Positions 34,404 through 42,177 of a DNA stretch of 47,367 bases are shown in pieces. Position 1 is the stretch's first letter. The number at the start of each line of letters is the position of its first letter. Made by a program: the position numbers and the translations under genes. This stretch comes from Nocardioides sp. (lineage in GTDB: Bacteria > Actinomycetota > Actinomycetes > Propionibacteriales > Nocardioidaceae): assembly GCF_014360585.1 (NCBI RefSeq), contig NZ_JACIXG010000001.1:130001-177367 (forward strand), in the 5' to 3' direction. Under the pieces are notes generated by a model that saw only the letters and a list, made by a program, of their open reading frames with translations, was not told the origin of the DNA and did no database searches.

Positions 34404-35450
34404 CTAGGTGTCGTCGACCTCGGAGCCGCTGCGGCCGATCTCGTAGCCGAGTTGGAATCGGGTGTCGACCTCGTATTCGTCTTTGAGATCGGCGACGTAG
34501 CCAGCGTACGTTCGAGGACTGACGCCGAGGCGTTTGGACGCGGCAGGATCGGAATGACCTTCGATCAGCATGCGAAGGGTCATCGACCGCTGCTCCTTCG
34601 CGATGTCCCTGAGGGTGGACGGGTCGCCGTGGCCGAACGGCCGTCCGCGCTCCCAGGCTCGCTCGAAGACGTCGACCAGGTAGGCGACCACGGACGGTTC
34701 GCGGACTGCGACTGCGACGTCGACGCCGTCCGGGCTGGGGATGATCGCGATCCGGCGATCGAAGATCAGGATCCGATTGAAGAATTCATCGAGTGTGCGG
34801 ACCTCGCCGCCCGCGGCTGTGACAGCCGTGACGTACTCCCGCGTCTCACTGCTGCGCCGGGCGGCGTGCTGGTAGAGCGTGCGCATCTTGACGCCGCGCC
34901 TGATCATGGCTTGCTCCTTGGCGATCACCTCTTCCATGACCGTGCCGCCCGCCCGTCGGTTCTGGGGTTGCGCAGTGAGCGCTTCGAACTCGCACTCTGC
35001 GGCCAGCGAATCGACAAACGGCTGGATCGCGGGGCGATGCACATAGGTGAACGGGCCGCGTTCGTCGTCGGGGGCCGAACGCCGCCACGCGCTCCGCAGG
35101 GCTGTGAAGTTGTTGGCCCATTCGGCTGACTCCTGGAGCAGACGGATGCCCTCCTGGGTCATCGGCGCAACGATCTGTGCCTGAACGGTCGCCGGGTCGA
35201 CCGGGACCCAACTGGATGCGTCTTCGCCCGCCTTGCGCACGAGTCCGAGCTCAGACAACACCTCCAGCGCGTCTGCGTACGCCCCGCCGCTGCTGATCCG
35301 CTCGTCGGATGTCGGGATCCCGCCCCGATCTGCGATGAGTTCGAAGAGCTCGATGCCCTTAGCTTCGAGTGTTGCACGCGTCTTCGGCGTGCGGCCCCCG
35401 TCGGTCACGTTCTTCTCCTCGCCGGACGGCGTGGGTTGACGCTTGCTCAC
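34404..35450 (-). CDS. TrmB-like/LuxR-type transcriptional regulator
   Basis: A 348-residue regulator. The N-terminal part (about 25-70) is a TrmB-type winged helix (LEAKGIELFELIADRGG, YADALEVLSELGLVRKAG). The middle part (about 160-265) has VIAKEQAMIRRGVKMRTLYQ and NRILIFDRRIAIIPSPDG, a phospholipase-D-like sensor fold often seen in such proteins. The C-terminal 80 residues have a LuxR-type HTH: LIEGHSDPAASKRLGVSPRT followed by YAGYVADL. GTG 35450 has GGAGGTG upstream. The gene converges with the DISWG peptide gene and lies next to tRNA-Arg. It may sense a product of that peptide, by context only. Confidence 0.82.
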   Translation of the reverse strand: MSKRQPTPSGEEKNVTDGGRTPKTRATLEAKGIELFELIADRGGIPTSDERISSGGAYADALEVLSELGLVRKAGEDASSWVPVDPATVQAQIVAPMTQEGIRLLQESAEWANNFTALRSAWRRSAPDDERGPFTYVHRPAIQPFVDSLAAECEFEALTAQPQNRRAGGTVMEEVIAKEQAMIRRGVKMRTLYQHAARRSSETREYVTAVTAAGGEVRTLDEFFNRILIFDRRIAIIPSPDGVDVAVAVREPSVVAYLVDVFERAWERGRPFGHGDPSTLRDIAKEQRSMTLRMLIEGHSDPAASKRLGVSPRTYAGYVADLKDEYEVDTRFQLGYEIGRSGSEVDDT

Positions 35451-35557
35451 GCTCCACCTCCCCGATGCTGTGGCTGGCGCCAGATCCTCTCACACGTGGC
35501 GATTTCTGGTCACGGACCATTATCCGCTAATCTTCTACACGTTGCTTCGGTAACACT

Positions 35558-35630
35558 GCGCCTGTAGCTCAACGGATAGAGCATCTGACTACGGATCAGA
35601 AGGTTTGGGGTTCGAATCCCTACAGGCGCG
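35558..35630 (+). tRNA. tRNA-Arg (anticodon ACG), AICE attachment gene
   Basis: GCGCCTG pairs with CAGGCGC. The D arm is AGCTCAACGGATAGAGC. The anticodon arm is TCTGA-CTACGGA-TCAGA, giving ACG. The T arm is GGGGTTCGAATCCCT. CCA is not encoded; the next bases are CAG, unlike the two tRNA-Ser genes nearby. An integrase gene begins its 3' end 106 bases away, so the 3' half of this gene is the probable attB/attL of the element to the right. Confidence 0.96.
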
Positions 35631-35642
35631 CAGAACGCGAAA

Positions 35643-35680
35643 GCCGCCCTTGACCAGCCGAAACGCTGGGACGGGGCGGT
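35643..35680. terminator. Hairpin between tRNA-Arg and integrase gene
   Basis: Outer arms GCCGCCC / GGGCGGT and inner arms CCAGC / GCTGG, followed by TCTCCTTTCC. Possible end of the tRNA transcript and, on the minus strand, of the long operon ending with the integrase. Confidence 0.45.
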
Positions 35681-35736
35681 TCTCCTTTCCCCACACTCGG
35701 CAGCCGCTCCCCGCCACTCTCCCCGCCACACCATCG

Positions 35737-36921
35737 TTATCCCCGCTCCGAGTACGCGGTCAGAGCGGCCGCAGCAAGGGTCAGCGCATCATCGTGGGGT
35801 CGGGCGTAACCGTTGGTCACCCGAAGGTCCGTATGCCCCAGGATGTCGCGAACGACATGCGAAGGAACGTTAGCGCTCAAGAAGTTGGTCGCCGCCGTCG
35901 CCCGCAGGTCATGGATGCGGAAGTCGGCGAAGCCGAGGCCAGCAACGAGCTTCTTCCAGTCCGTCCGCTTCTTCAACACGTTGCCACGAATCACGTACTG
36001 AGTCCGCTCCGAACGAAACACCTGCGCATCGCGGCGCTGATCACGGGCGAGGTCCATCAGCTCGGCGGCCAGGTGCTGGGGGATAGGCACCAGACGAGAC
36101 CGGCCACCCTTCGGAGGACCCCACACGAGATTGCCCTCGCGCCGGTACCCAGGTGCCAGGTCCTCGCCGTCCTCCTTCTTCATCTCCGAGACACTGCGCT
36201 GCACAACGAGCACACCGCGACCGAAGTCGAGATCTCCTACCTGCAGTGCAGCTGTCTCGCCATAGCGGAGACCAGCGGACCCCATCAGATCCACCATCAC
36301 CGCGTAGCGTCCCCCTCCCTCCATCGCCCTGATGGTCTCGACCAGGAGCCGCAGCTGCCGCGGGGTCAGAGTCATTCCGACCTTCCTCTCGTGCCGGCGC
36401 TGCTTCTCAGCCTTCGATGACTCCGCAGAGCGAGCCGGGTTAGACGGAAGCAACCCGTCACGGACCGCGACGCGGAGCACTGCGGACAGGGCGTAGCGAG
36501 CCTGCCGCGCGGTGTGAATGCTGCTCTCACGCGTCCAGGCGGCTTGTGCCCGCTCCACATCTCCAACTGAGATCGAACCCACCTTCGACTTGCCGAACGT
36601 CGGGAGCACACGAAGCTTCCAGCCGTCCTTGTAATAGCTGAAGGTCTTCGGCGCGAGACGGCGACGGAGAACAGGTTCAGCCCGCTCCCACAGACCAGAG
36701 TCGGCCAGCGTCGTCCGCTCGAGGTCGAGGTTGCGTCCCCGAGACCGATCCCGCTGCTTCCTCTCCCACGTCTCCGCAGCCGCCTTCGAATCGAACTCCT
36801 CCTCGATCTCACGGCGAGGACCGTGCGGCGGATAGGTCCACACGCGAGCACGCCAGACCGTCCGGGTCCTGGCCCGACCATCAGATGTCGTCTCGGTGTA
36901 AACGCGCTTCTTGACGCTCAT
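35737..36921 (-). CDS. int: Tyrosine-type site-specific integrase
   Basis: A 394-residue recombinase. An AP2-like arm-binding start (about 1-60) is followed by a SAM-like core-binding domain (EPVLRRRLAPKTFSYYKDGW, near 80-150). The catalytic domain has Arg in AGLRYGETAALQVGDLDF, the HxxR box IHDLRATAATNF, then DILGHTDLRVTNGYAR with His and the nucleophilic Tyr. All catalytic residues are seen, so it should be active. It would integrate the element at tRNA-Arg. ATG 36921 overlaps the stop of the excisionase by four bases (ATGA). It is the last gene of the long minus-strand operon. Confidence 0.95.
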   Translation of the reverse strand: MSVKKRVYTETTSDGRARTRTVWRARVWTYPPHGPRREIEEEFDSKAAAETWERKQRDRSRGRNLDLERTTLADSGLWERAEPVLRRRLAPKTFSYYKDGWKLRVLPTFGKSKVGSISVGDVERAQAAWTRESSIHTARQARYALSAVLRVAVRDGLLPSNPARSAESSKAEKQRRHERKVGMTLTPRQLRLLVETIRAMEGGGRYAVMVDLMGSAGLRYGETAALQVGDLDFGRGVLVVQRSVSEMKKEDGEDLAPGYRREGNLVWGPPKGGRSRLVPIPQHLAAELMDLARDQRRDAQVFRSERTQYVIRGNVLKKRTDWKKLVAGLGFADFRIHDLRATAATNFLSANVPSHVVRDILGHTDLRVTNGYARPHDDALTLAAAALTAYSERG

Positions 36922-37124
36922 GCGGCACTCTTCTGTCCGCGCGACTGCACGAAGGCGTCAACGTCCTCAGCGAGCCAGCGCCAGGCACGGCCAACCTTCC
37001 AGGCCCTCGGGATCGACTTGTGACCCCGACGAGCTAGATCCTGCAGAGTGCTCTCTGGAATGCGCAGAACCGCCGCGACTTCGGCCTGAGTCATGATCCG
37101 CGCGCTCTCAACTTGGGTGGTCAT
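36918..37124 (-). CDS. xis: Excisionase / MerR-like HTH DNA-binding protein
   Basis: A 68-residue protein with one winged helix: MTQAEVAAVLRIPESTLQDL (about 10-29), then RAWKVGRAWRWLAEDVDAFV. This is the helix_turn_helix_17 (excisionase) family, needed for directional excision with the integrase. ATG 37124 has AAGGAAG upstream; GTG 37127, one codon earlier, is an alternative. It lies between the initiator and integrase genes, 12 bases from the former and overlapping the latter by four. Confidence 0.92.
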   Translation of the reverse strand: MTTQVESARIMTQAEVAAVLRIPESTLQDLARRGHKSIPRAWKVGRAWRWLAEDVDAFVQSRGQKSAA

Positions 37125-37136
37125 CACATCTTCCTT

Positions 37137-38720
37137 TCATCGGTTGGTGTTCTTGGTCTGGGCCTTCCACTGGTCGTACTCACGCGCTCGAGCAGCAGCA
37201 GCCAGTGCAAGAGCTTCGTCGCCAGGGTTCGTCCAGCCGGAGCCCTGATACGCCCATTCGCCGATCACGAGGGTGGTTTCCTCCTCGTCGGCCAGGAGCA
37301 GTGCCTCAAGCTGGCCGACGTCGAGCAGCTGCGCACGTGCTTCTTCATCGGTGTGCGAGGCAGCGACCAGGGCTTGGTAGCGAGCCCGGGCACGACGCAG
37401 GCGACCCAGGGTGATCGAGTAGCGCCGGGACTTGGTCGAGAAATGACCACGGAACCCGAGCATGTGAGCCCACTTGCCGAGGTAGCGATACGGGTTGAGG
37501 GGCTTGCCTTTCTCGTCGGTGCCGTAGCCGTAGTGACCGGCAGCAGACTCGGCCAGCTCGCGGCATTCCTCCACGAGACGGGTCAGGTGTGGCCGGGGCG
37601 TGTCGGCGCGGACGGAGTTGGCGTCCTTGGTGGCGTACTTCGCCAGATACCCGGCTACCTGCCCGGGAGTGAGGTCGCTGTCAGGGTCCTCGAGGCGATC
37701 ACCTTCACGCACGACTCGGATGTCGAGCTGCTTGCCCCACCGCAGCCGCCGAGCCGGGTCACCCGCAAAGGCCGGCGGAGCATCGAGGAACACCTCGGCC
37801 GCAGCGGCCTGGAGGATCTGGGCCAGGTCGAGACCATCCAGCGGCGCAGCAGATCCCGGGCCGTCAGGGCCGTCGAGCCGGATCAGGGCATGGAAGTGGA
37901 CCAGGCCACGGGATTGGTATTCGGCGACCTTGACGAACTGCAGCGAGGCGATCTTGCCCAGGCGCGAGTCCGGGACCCCGAGACGGCGAGCGAGCGCACG
38001 GCGCAGAGCTTGGGTGGTGTAGCGCCACAGCTCGGGCAGGCAGTACTGCCAGATGACGGCGCTTTGCCAGTCGTAGCACTCGAAGCACAGTGGCGCGCCA
38101 TTGATCGGTGCGTCTTCGTCGTGGCGCTGGTGACAGGCCGTTGGGCGACCGTGGGGGCAGCGTTCGCCTTTGTTGCGGGAGCGTGGCCGGCAGGGCTTTC
38201 CGCCCCGGTGTCCGTGGACATGGCCGAAGGAGGGGGCGGTGAAAGTGGCGAACAGCAGCGGGTTCTCCGCCACCGTGTCAGGCACCGTCTTTCCACCAAC
38301 CAGGCCGGCGTTGATCATCGCGAACGTGTCCCGGGCATAGGTCCTGGAGCAGGAGGGGCAGACGTCGGCGCGTCGGTTGCCGCAGGCCCGATACAACAGC
38401 CCCAGGGGCGCGTCGGTGGAGCTGTACGAGGACAGCAGCCCGCCAACCTCACCCGTGACGGGGTCGAGTTCGTAGGTCTCGGATCGGCCCACCAGCCGTA
38501 TGGGGTGCGCACAGTTCTTCACCGCGGCCGCAGTCTCGGCGAACGCGTCGAAGGTCTTGTCGATCACCCGAGTAGTGAGGGCCTGGAAGCCGGCGTCGGT
38601 CAGGCCGGACAGATCCAGCGGCGCATCCTCCCCGAACCCAGGAAACGACGCGCTGCCGCTGTTCCAGGTCGAGGAGGATGCGTCACTGTGGATGCCCGGA
38701 GCATCAGCTAGCAGGGTCAC
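37137..38720 (-). CDS. RepSA-type rolling-circle replication initiator
   Basis: A 527-residue protein. CGNRRADVCPSCSRTYARDT is a zinc-binding region near 115. LVHFHALIRLDG carries the HUH metal site. GQVAGYLAKYATKD carries the probable nicking Tyr. These are landmarks of the RepSA/pSAM2 initiator family, which replicates the excised circle by the rolling-circle mode. The start is GTG 38720 (VTLLADAP), overlapping the preceding stop by four bases. The frame is open for 43 further codons, but that part overlaps the whole Cys-rich gene ahead and is rejected. No separate primase gene is present. Confidence 0.92.
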   Translation of the reverse strand: MTLLADAPGIHSDASSSTWNSGSASFPGFGEDAPLDLSGLTDAGFQALTTRVIDKTFDAFAETAAAVKNCAHPIRLVGRSETYELDPVTGEVGGLLSSYSSTDAPLGLLYRACGNRRADVCPSCSRTYARDTFAMINAGLVGGKTVPDTVAENPLLFATFTAPSFGHVHGHRGGKPCRPRSRNKGERCPHGRPTACHQRHDEDAPINGAPLCFECYDWQSAVIWQYCLPELWRYTTQALRRALARRLGVPDSRLGKIASLQFVKVAEYQSRGLVHFHALIRLDGPDGPGSAAPLDGLDLAQILQAAAAEVFLDAPPAFAGDPARRLRWGKQLDIRVVREGDRLEDPDSDLTPGQVAGYLAKYATKDANSVRADTPRPHLTRLVEECRELAESAAGHYGYGTDEKGKPLNPYRYLGKWAHMLGFRGHFSTKSRRYSITLGRLRRARARYQALVAASHTDEEARAQLLDVGQLEALLLADEEETTLVIGEWAYQGSGWTNPGDEALALAAAARAREYDQWKAQTKNTNR

Positions 38721-38959
38721 GCTGCGACCTCCTGCAGTCCAGAGCAGAGATGGTCTTGGGTCCACCACTCGATCGGGTCGTGAGAGCACGAGGGGCAGGC
38801 GCCGAGCTTGTGCGTCACGGGGCGGGGTTGTACGACGACGCAGCCGCACCAGGAGAACTGAGACAGTGACTGCTTGCCACGGAGCATCGCCGGGGTGGGG
38901 TCGACGGTGAGGGGCTCCCAGCCGGGGATGTCGAGGACGAGTTGCTCCCAGCTGGTCAT
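38717..38959 (-). CDS. 80-aa Cys-rich protein of the AICE operon
   Basis: Reads MTSWEQLVLDIPGWEPLTVD at the start. Cysteines occur at CGC (near 38-40), CPSC (near 55-58) and one near 72, with a His beside each pair, suggesting a small zinc-binding protein. Its ATG overlaps the stop of the WhiB-like gene (ATGA), and its stop overlaps the GTG of the initiator gene (GTGA), so it is translated as part of the coupled series. Comparable short proteins occur between whiB-like and rep genes in such elements. No named family recognised. Confidence 0.8.
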   Translation of the reverse strand: MTSWEQLVLDIPGWEPLTVDPTPAMLRGKQSLSQFSWCGCVVVQPRPVTHKLGACPSCSHDPIEWWTQDHLCSGLQEVAA

Positions 38960-39225
38960 GCCGCCACTAGCTTCGGCAGGGTGTCGATCAGCTCGAGGAG
39001 ATCGCGAGGCTCAGCGGCACGGTCTGACCCAGCCCACATGCCACCAGAAACCCGCTCTTCGAGGGCGTACGAGTTGCAGGCGGAACGGACAGCGCAGCTG
39101 TCGCATGTGGACCGCATCAGATCCACGATGACCTCGGGAACCTCGATGGTGTCGGTGGTCCACGGCAGCGCCCGCGCCTCGCGAGTGGTGCAGGCAGCGT
39201 CCTCCATCCAGACCGGGGTACTCAT
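38956..39225 (-). CDS. WhiB-like iron-sulfur regulator carried by the AICE
   Basis: An 89-residue Wbl protein. The four cluster-binding cysteines are present: Cys12 in MEDAAC, then CDSCAVRSAC (C-x2-C-x5-C). The turn normally GVWGG reads SGGMWAG, a slight change. After it follows a short acidic/Leu tail instead of the basic DNA-contact tail of WhiB1-type proteins. Wbl proteins bind a 4Fe-4S cluster and act with the housekeeping sigma factor. ATG 39225 has GGAGG upstream and overlaps the tra stop (ATGA). It is probably a regulator internal to the element. Confidence 0.88.
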   Translation of the reverse strand: MSTPVWMEDAACTTREARALPWTTDTIEVPEVIVDLMRSTCDSCAVRSACNSYALEERVSGGMWAGSDRAAEPRDLLELIDTLPKLVAA

Positions 39226-40943
39226 GAGTGCACCTCCGCATCGGTCGCATCGGTGGAGCTGACGACCTCGCCGGTAACGACGTCGGGCGACGGCTCCCCG
39301 TGGCGGGTACGGGGCTTGCGGGGTTTGCGCGTACGGGGCGCACCGCCAGGAGTGACCGGGCCGCGCGGGGGTCGGTTGTCGCCCGGGCGGGTGTTCTTCG
39401 TCAACGACCGTGCGGGGACTCGGTCGGTCTCGGCCAGGCCGATGCGGTTGCTGGTCTCGACGGGCTGGGTGTCGAAAGTCGTCGTGTCGTGGTGGTGCTC
39501 GTCGCGTCGACCGGTCGGGGTCAGCGTGAGCCCGCCGGCGGGGTAGGTGGCGTTCATGTCTTGGATCTCCTCGTCGGTGACGTAGCCGGCCCGGACCCGG
39601 ACGGGTTCGGCGCGGCCCTGGAGGCGGACGTAGCCGATGCCGGGGAGGTCTTCGGGGATTGCCTCGCAGTACGCACCCGCGTCGTGGGCTCCTTCGCCCA
39701 GGGACATGTCGACCTGTCCGAAGGTCTTGAGGCGCAGAGCGATGCGGATGGTGAACTGGTCGCGCCACCTCACGACGTCTTTGGTGACGATCTGGGTGCA
39801 GGCGACCACCGAGAACCCGGGGGCGCGGCCCTTGGTCAGCAGCCGGCCCATGGCGTTCTCGATCCGGTTCTGGATCTGGCGGTCTTCGTTCAACTCGGTC
39901 ACGTCGGCCAGCTCGTCGACCAGGACGATCACCAGCGGCGTCTCCGGGGAGACCGTGAAGGAGCGGGCGACGCCGCGTAGGTCGATGGTGCGGTCATCCA
40001 TGACCCCGACGGCGTCTTCGAAGAGTTTGGCCATGGCTTCGTAGTTGTCGCGTTCGTAGCGCTTGAACATGTCGCGGCCGAACTCCAGCTCCATCCCGCC
40101 CTTGGGATCGATGGCCCACACCTGCACCAGCCCAGCAGTGATCAGGGGTGCCAGGGAGCGGAGCATGGACCAGATGACCGACCCCTTGCCCGCGCCGGTC
40201 TCGCCCGCGATGAAGAGGTGGTTACCGCGGATCTTGAGCAACCAGGGCTCGAGGTGGTCGGTGTAGCCGATGTGCAGCCCATCGAGACGTGCCGCGTCGA
40301 GAGCACCGCCACCAGTCGGGACCGGGATGGCGGGGATGGTCTTGGCCAGGGGGTTGCGCTTCTCCAGCTCGAGCCAGCACATCCCGGGCTTGTGCTTACG
40401 GACCCGTGCCTCACTCGCGCGCATCGCGTTGGCCAGGGCGTCGTCGCAGCCCTCCAGGGCACCGGGGGCCATTCCTGCCGGCAGACGCACCAGCAGCCGG
40501 TCCAGAGCCGGAGTGGAGGAGACCTTGACCAGCCGCGGGGCCAGGACCCGGCCAGAGGTCTTGTCGGTCTTGGTCAGGCCACAGCGCCGCATCCAGAAGC
40601 CCCACAAGATCCCGTAGCGGACCCAGCGACCGACCCAGTTCCGGGCGATGCGGCCAGCGGTGCGACCGGTCGGACCCACGAACCGGGCGAACGATGAGGG
40701 CGCGAACCGCCACCAGACAGCGAGCAGACCAGCGAGGCCAGCGACCGATCCGAGGACGACGCTGCCGGCCAGGAGCCAGCCGAGACGACCGGCGACCTCG
40801 ACCAGCCCAGCGATCAGGCAGCCGAGCACAGCGGCCGGGAGAAACAGGCCGGGTCGGGTGCACAGGAACCAGACCGCCAACGCGGCAGCCTTGAGGCACT
40901 TGAGAGCCGCTCTGCGCAGGAGGCGGCCGAGCCAGTCACCCAT
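39222..40943 (-). CDS. FtsK/SpoIIIE-type DNA translocase for conjugation (TraSA/TraB-like)
   Basis: A 573-residue protein. The N-terminal 80 residues contain two to three membrane helices (AAVLGCLIAGLVEVAGRLGW, LLAGSVVLGSVAGLAGLLAV). Walker A is AGETGAGKGS near 248. Walker B is LVIVLVDELAD near 345. A sensor-like segment TKGRAPGFSVVACTQ follows. The hydrophilic tail (from about 485) is rich in Arg, Thr and Pro and is likely unstructured, with no clear winged-helix gamma domain. In AICEs this single protein moves double-stranded DNA between mycelia. ATG 40943 overlaps the previous stop by one base (TGATG); GTG 40946 is one codon upstream. Confidence 0.93.
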   Translation of the reverse strand: MGDWLGRLLRRAALKCLKAAALAVWFLCTRPGLFLPAAVLGCLIAGLVEVAGRLGWLLAGSVVLGSVAGLAGLLAVWWRFAPSSFARFVGPTGRTAGRIARNWVGRWVRYGILWGFWMRRCGLTKTDKTSGRVLAPRLVKVSSTPALDRLLVRLPAGMAPGALEGCDDALANAMRASEARVRKHKPGMCWLELEKRNPLAKTIPAIPVPTGGGALDAARLDGLHIGYTDHLEPWLLKIRGNHLFIAGETGAGKGSVIWSMLRSLAPLITAGLVQVWAIDPKGGMELEFGRDMFKRYERDNYEAMAKLFEDAVGVMDDRTIDLRGVARSFTVSPETPLVIVLVDELADVTELNEDRQIQNRIENAMGRLLTKGRAPGFSVVACTQIVTKDVVRWRDQFTIRIALRLKTFGQVDMSLGEGAHDAGAYCEAIPEDLPGIGYVRLQGRAEPVRVRAGYVTDEEIQDMNATYPAGGLTLTPTGRRDEHHHDTTTFDTQPVETSNRIGLAETDRVPARSLTKNTRPGDNRPPRGPVTPGGAPRTRKPRKPRTRHGEPSPDVVTGEVVSSTDATDAEVHS

Positions 40944-41230
40944 CACGACTCACCCCGCTCGTGACGCCCGAAGGCCTCTGAGATCGTCTTGAGACAGTCC
41001 CGGGACTCGTGAAGGCTCTCGGCAGCCGTGCCGACGAAGTCCCGGGCCGCATCGGCGTAGGTGCCCGAGCGAACCGACTCCGGCAGCTTGTTCTTGAGCC
41101 GGGCCAGGTCGGTGATGATCGCCTCGAGCTCGGAGTCCAGACGCCGTACGGCAGCGATGCCGTCGGTGTCGTTGCTGACCCCGAGCGCGGTGGCCCAGGC
41201 GTCCAGGTCGAGGTTGCGCCGGCCCCACAT
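40943..41230 (-). CDS. 95-aa helical protein, paralogue of the next gene upstream
   Basis: Starts MWGRRNLDLDAWATALGVSN. It shares the pattern RR.LDAWA..LGV.ND.D..AA.R.L...L..I...L......NK and the ending FERHDRG/FGRHERG with the protein at 41230-41511, so the two are tandem paralogues diverged to roughly 35-40 percent by eye. The sequence is helical and acidic, without cysteine or membrane segment. It sits directly before the translocase gene and is coupled to both neighbours by one-base TGATG overlaps. Position suggests a role in transfer or intermycelial spread, but it does not resemble the Spd proteins I know. Confidence 0.8.
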   Translation of the reverse strand: MWGRRNLDLDAWATALGVSNDTDGIAAVRRLDSELEAIITDLARLKNKLPESVRSGTYADAARDFVGTAAESLHESRDCLKTISEAFGRHERGES

Positions 41231-41511
41231 CAGGCGACTCCCCGGTCGTGGCGCTCGAAGGAGCGGCGCAGCTGCCACAGCTCCTCAGAGGCGTCCAGGG
41301 TGCCGGTTGCGGCCTCGTGCAGCGCGACCATCACGCCGTCGCCACCGAGGACACCGGAGGTGGAGAACTTGTTCTGGAACCAGTTGAGTTCTCCGGCGAT
41401 GACCAGGAGACGACCGTGCAGGCTGCGCAGTGCGGCCATGGCGTCGGCGTCGTTGGTGACGCCGAGGAGCTGGGCCCAGGCGTCGAGGTCTTTGCGTCGT
41501 GCTGCCACCAT
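41230..41511 (-). CDS. 93-aa helical protein, first of two tandem paralogues
   Basis: Starts MVAARRKDLDAWAQLLGVTN. Compared with the adjacent copy it keeps the N-terminal and C-terminal blocks, while the middle (FSTSGVLGGDGVMVALHEAA) has changed. ATG 41511 has AGGGAAG upstream and overlaps the stop of the 42-aa gene by one base. The preserved ends suggest the two copies may form a hetero-oligomer. Function unknown. Confidence 0.8.
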   Translation of the reverse strand: MVAARRKDLDAWAQLLGVTNDADAMAALRSLHGRLLVIAGELNWFQNKFSTSGVLGGDGVMVALHEAATGTLDASEELWQLRRSFERHDRGVA

Positions 41512-41639
41512 CAGACTTCCCTTTCCGTGCTGTCAGTGCTGCTGCTCTCGTTGTTGATGTCGTTGTTGGGGTTGGTTCCCGCCAGCCGCCGCGCCTTCCC
41601 AAACGCGACGGCCAGCGGGCGAAGGTGGGGTGTGCTCAC
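41511..41639 (-). CDS. 42-aa basic/Asn-Ser-rich peptide of the AICE operon
   Basis: Starts from GTG 41639, reading MSTPHLRPLAVAFGKARRLA, and ends with a polar tail (NNDINNESSSTDSTEREV). It is called as a gene because of the operon frame: its GTG overlaps the stop of the preceding 58-aa gene by four bases (GTGA), and its stop overlaps the next ATG by one base. Without it, a 129-base gap would break an otherwise continuous series. Composition is ambiguous, so coding is supported by architecture more than by sequence. Confidence 0.55.
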   Translation of the reverse strand: MSTPHLRPLAVAFGKARRLAGTNPNNDINNESSSTDSTEREV

Positions 41640-41812
41640 AGACCTGCCGCCTTGCCGCGACAGACCGGGCACACCGGGGTGGAGAGGTCGGGGTAGTCCC
41701 ACGACCAGCGGCTGCCCGCGTTGGGCTCGCCGCACAGGGTGAAGTCGGCGTTGAGGCCGGCCAAATGCGCCGGGTCGGCCCCGTCACCGATCCACACCAG
41801 GTAGAGGCTCAC
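41636..41812 (-). CDS. 58-aa protein with CPVC zinc-knuckle-like motif
   Basis: Begins MSLYLVWIGDGADPAHLAGL from GTG 41812 and contains Cys in FTLCGEP (near 27) and CPVC (48-51), separated by WSWDYPDLSTP, the usual spacing of a small zinc ribbon with one more ligand possible. GTG overlaps the preceding stop (GTGA), and its stop overlaps the next GTG, so it is flanked by four-base overlaps on both sides. Similar C-terminal CPVC proteins occur in AICE operons. Zinc binding is inference; function unknown. Confidence 0.75.
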   Translation of the reverse strand: MSLYLVWIGDGADPAHLAGLNADFTLCGEPNAGSRWSWDYPDLSTPVCPVCRGKAAGL

Positions 41813-42177
41813 GCCGCCACCGAAGCCTTCTCACGGCCGTTGGCGCGGAGCTCGGCGGCGGTGACCTTGACTTGGCAGGCGACCTGTCGGGAGCCCTCGT
41901 GTGCCCAGCCGCGCCATTGGTGCCAGGCGTACTCGGCATCGTTGGCCGCCGTCGCGGGCATGTCTGCGCCCTCGACCTTGGTGAGATGAAGCGCCGAGAC
42001 CAGCTCCTCGGCTTCGAAGAGCGTCGGGGCCAGAATCTGCACGACCGCGACGGGTACCTCCTCGCCGTTGACCTGCATGCTTTCGGCCACGACATCGACA
42101 CTGAGGACCTCGACGTCGGGCAGCAGGATCAGCAGCTCGGCCACCCACGCCGCCTCGTGCGAGCTGATCCGCGACAT
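41809..42177 (-). CDS. 122-aa hypothetical protein of the AICE operon
   Basis: Starts MSRISSHEAAWVAELLILLP. A central part (EVPVAVVQILAPTLFEAEEL, near 40-59) alternates strands and a helix. The C-terminal third is hydrophilic with WHQWRGWAHEGSRQV and a basic end. There is no membrane segment or cysteine motif. ATG 42177 overlaps the stop of the 148-aa gene by one base (TGATG); its own stop overlaps the 58-aa gene. Second gene of the operon. No family recognised. Confidence 0.78.
   Translation of the reverse strand: MSRISSHEAAWVAELLILLPDVEVLSVDVVAESMQVNGEEVPVAVVQILAPTLFEAEELVSALHLTKVEGADMPATAANDAEYAWHQWRGWAHEGSRQVACQVKVTAAELRANGREKASVAA

Noticed and set aside
38721..38849. Longer start for the replication initiator (43 more codons)
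   Set aside because: It would overlap more than half of the Cys-rich gene. GTG 38720 with a four-base overlap fits all other junctions of the operon.
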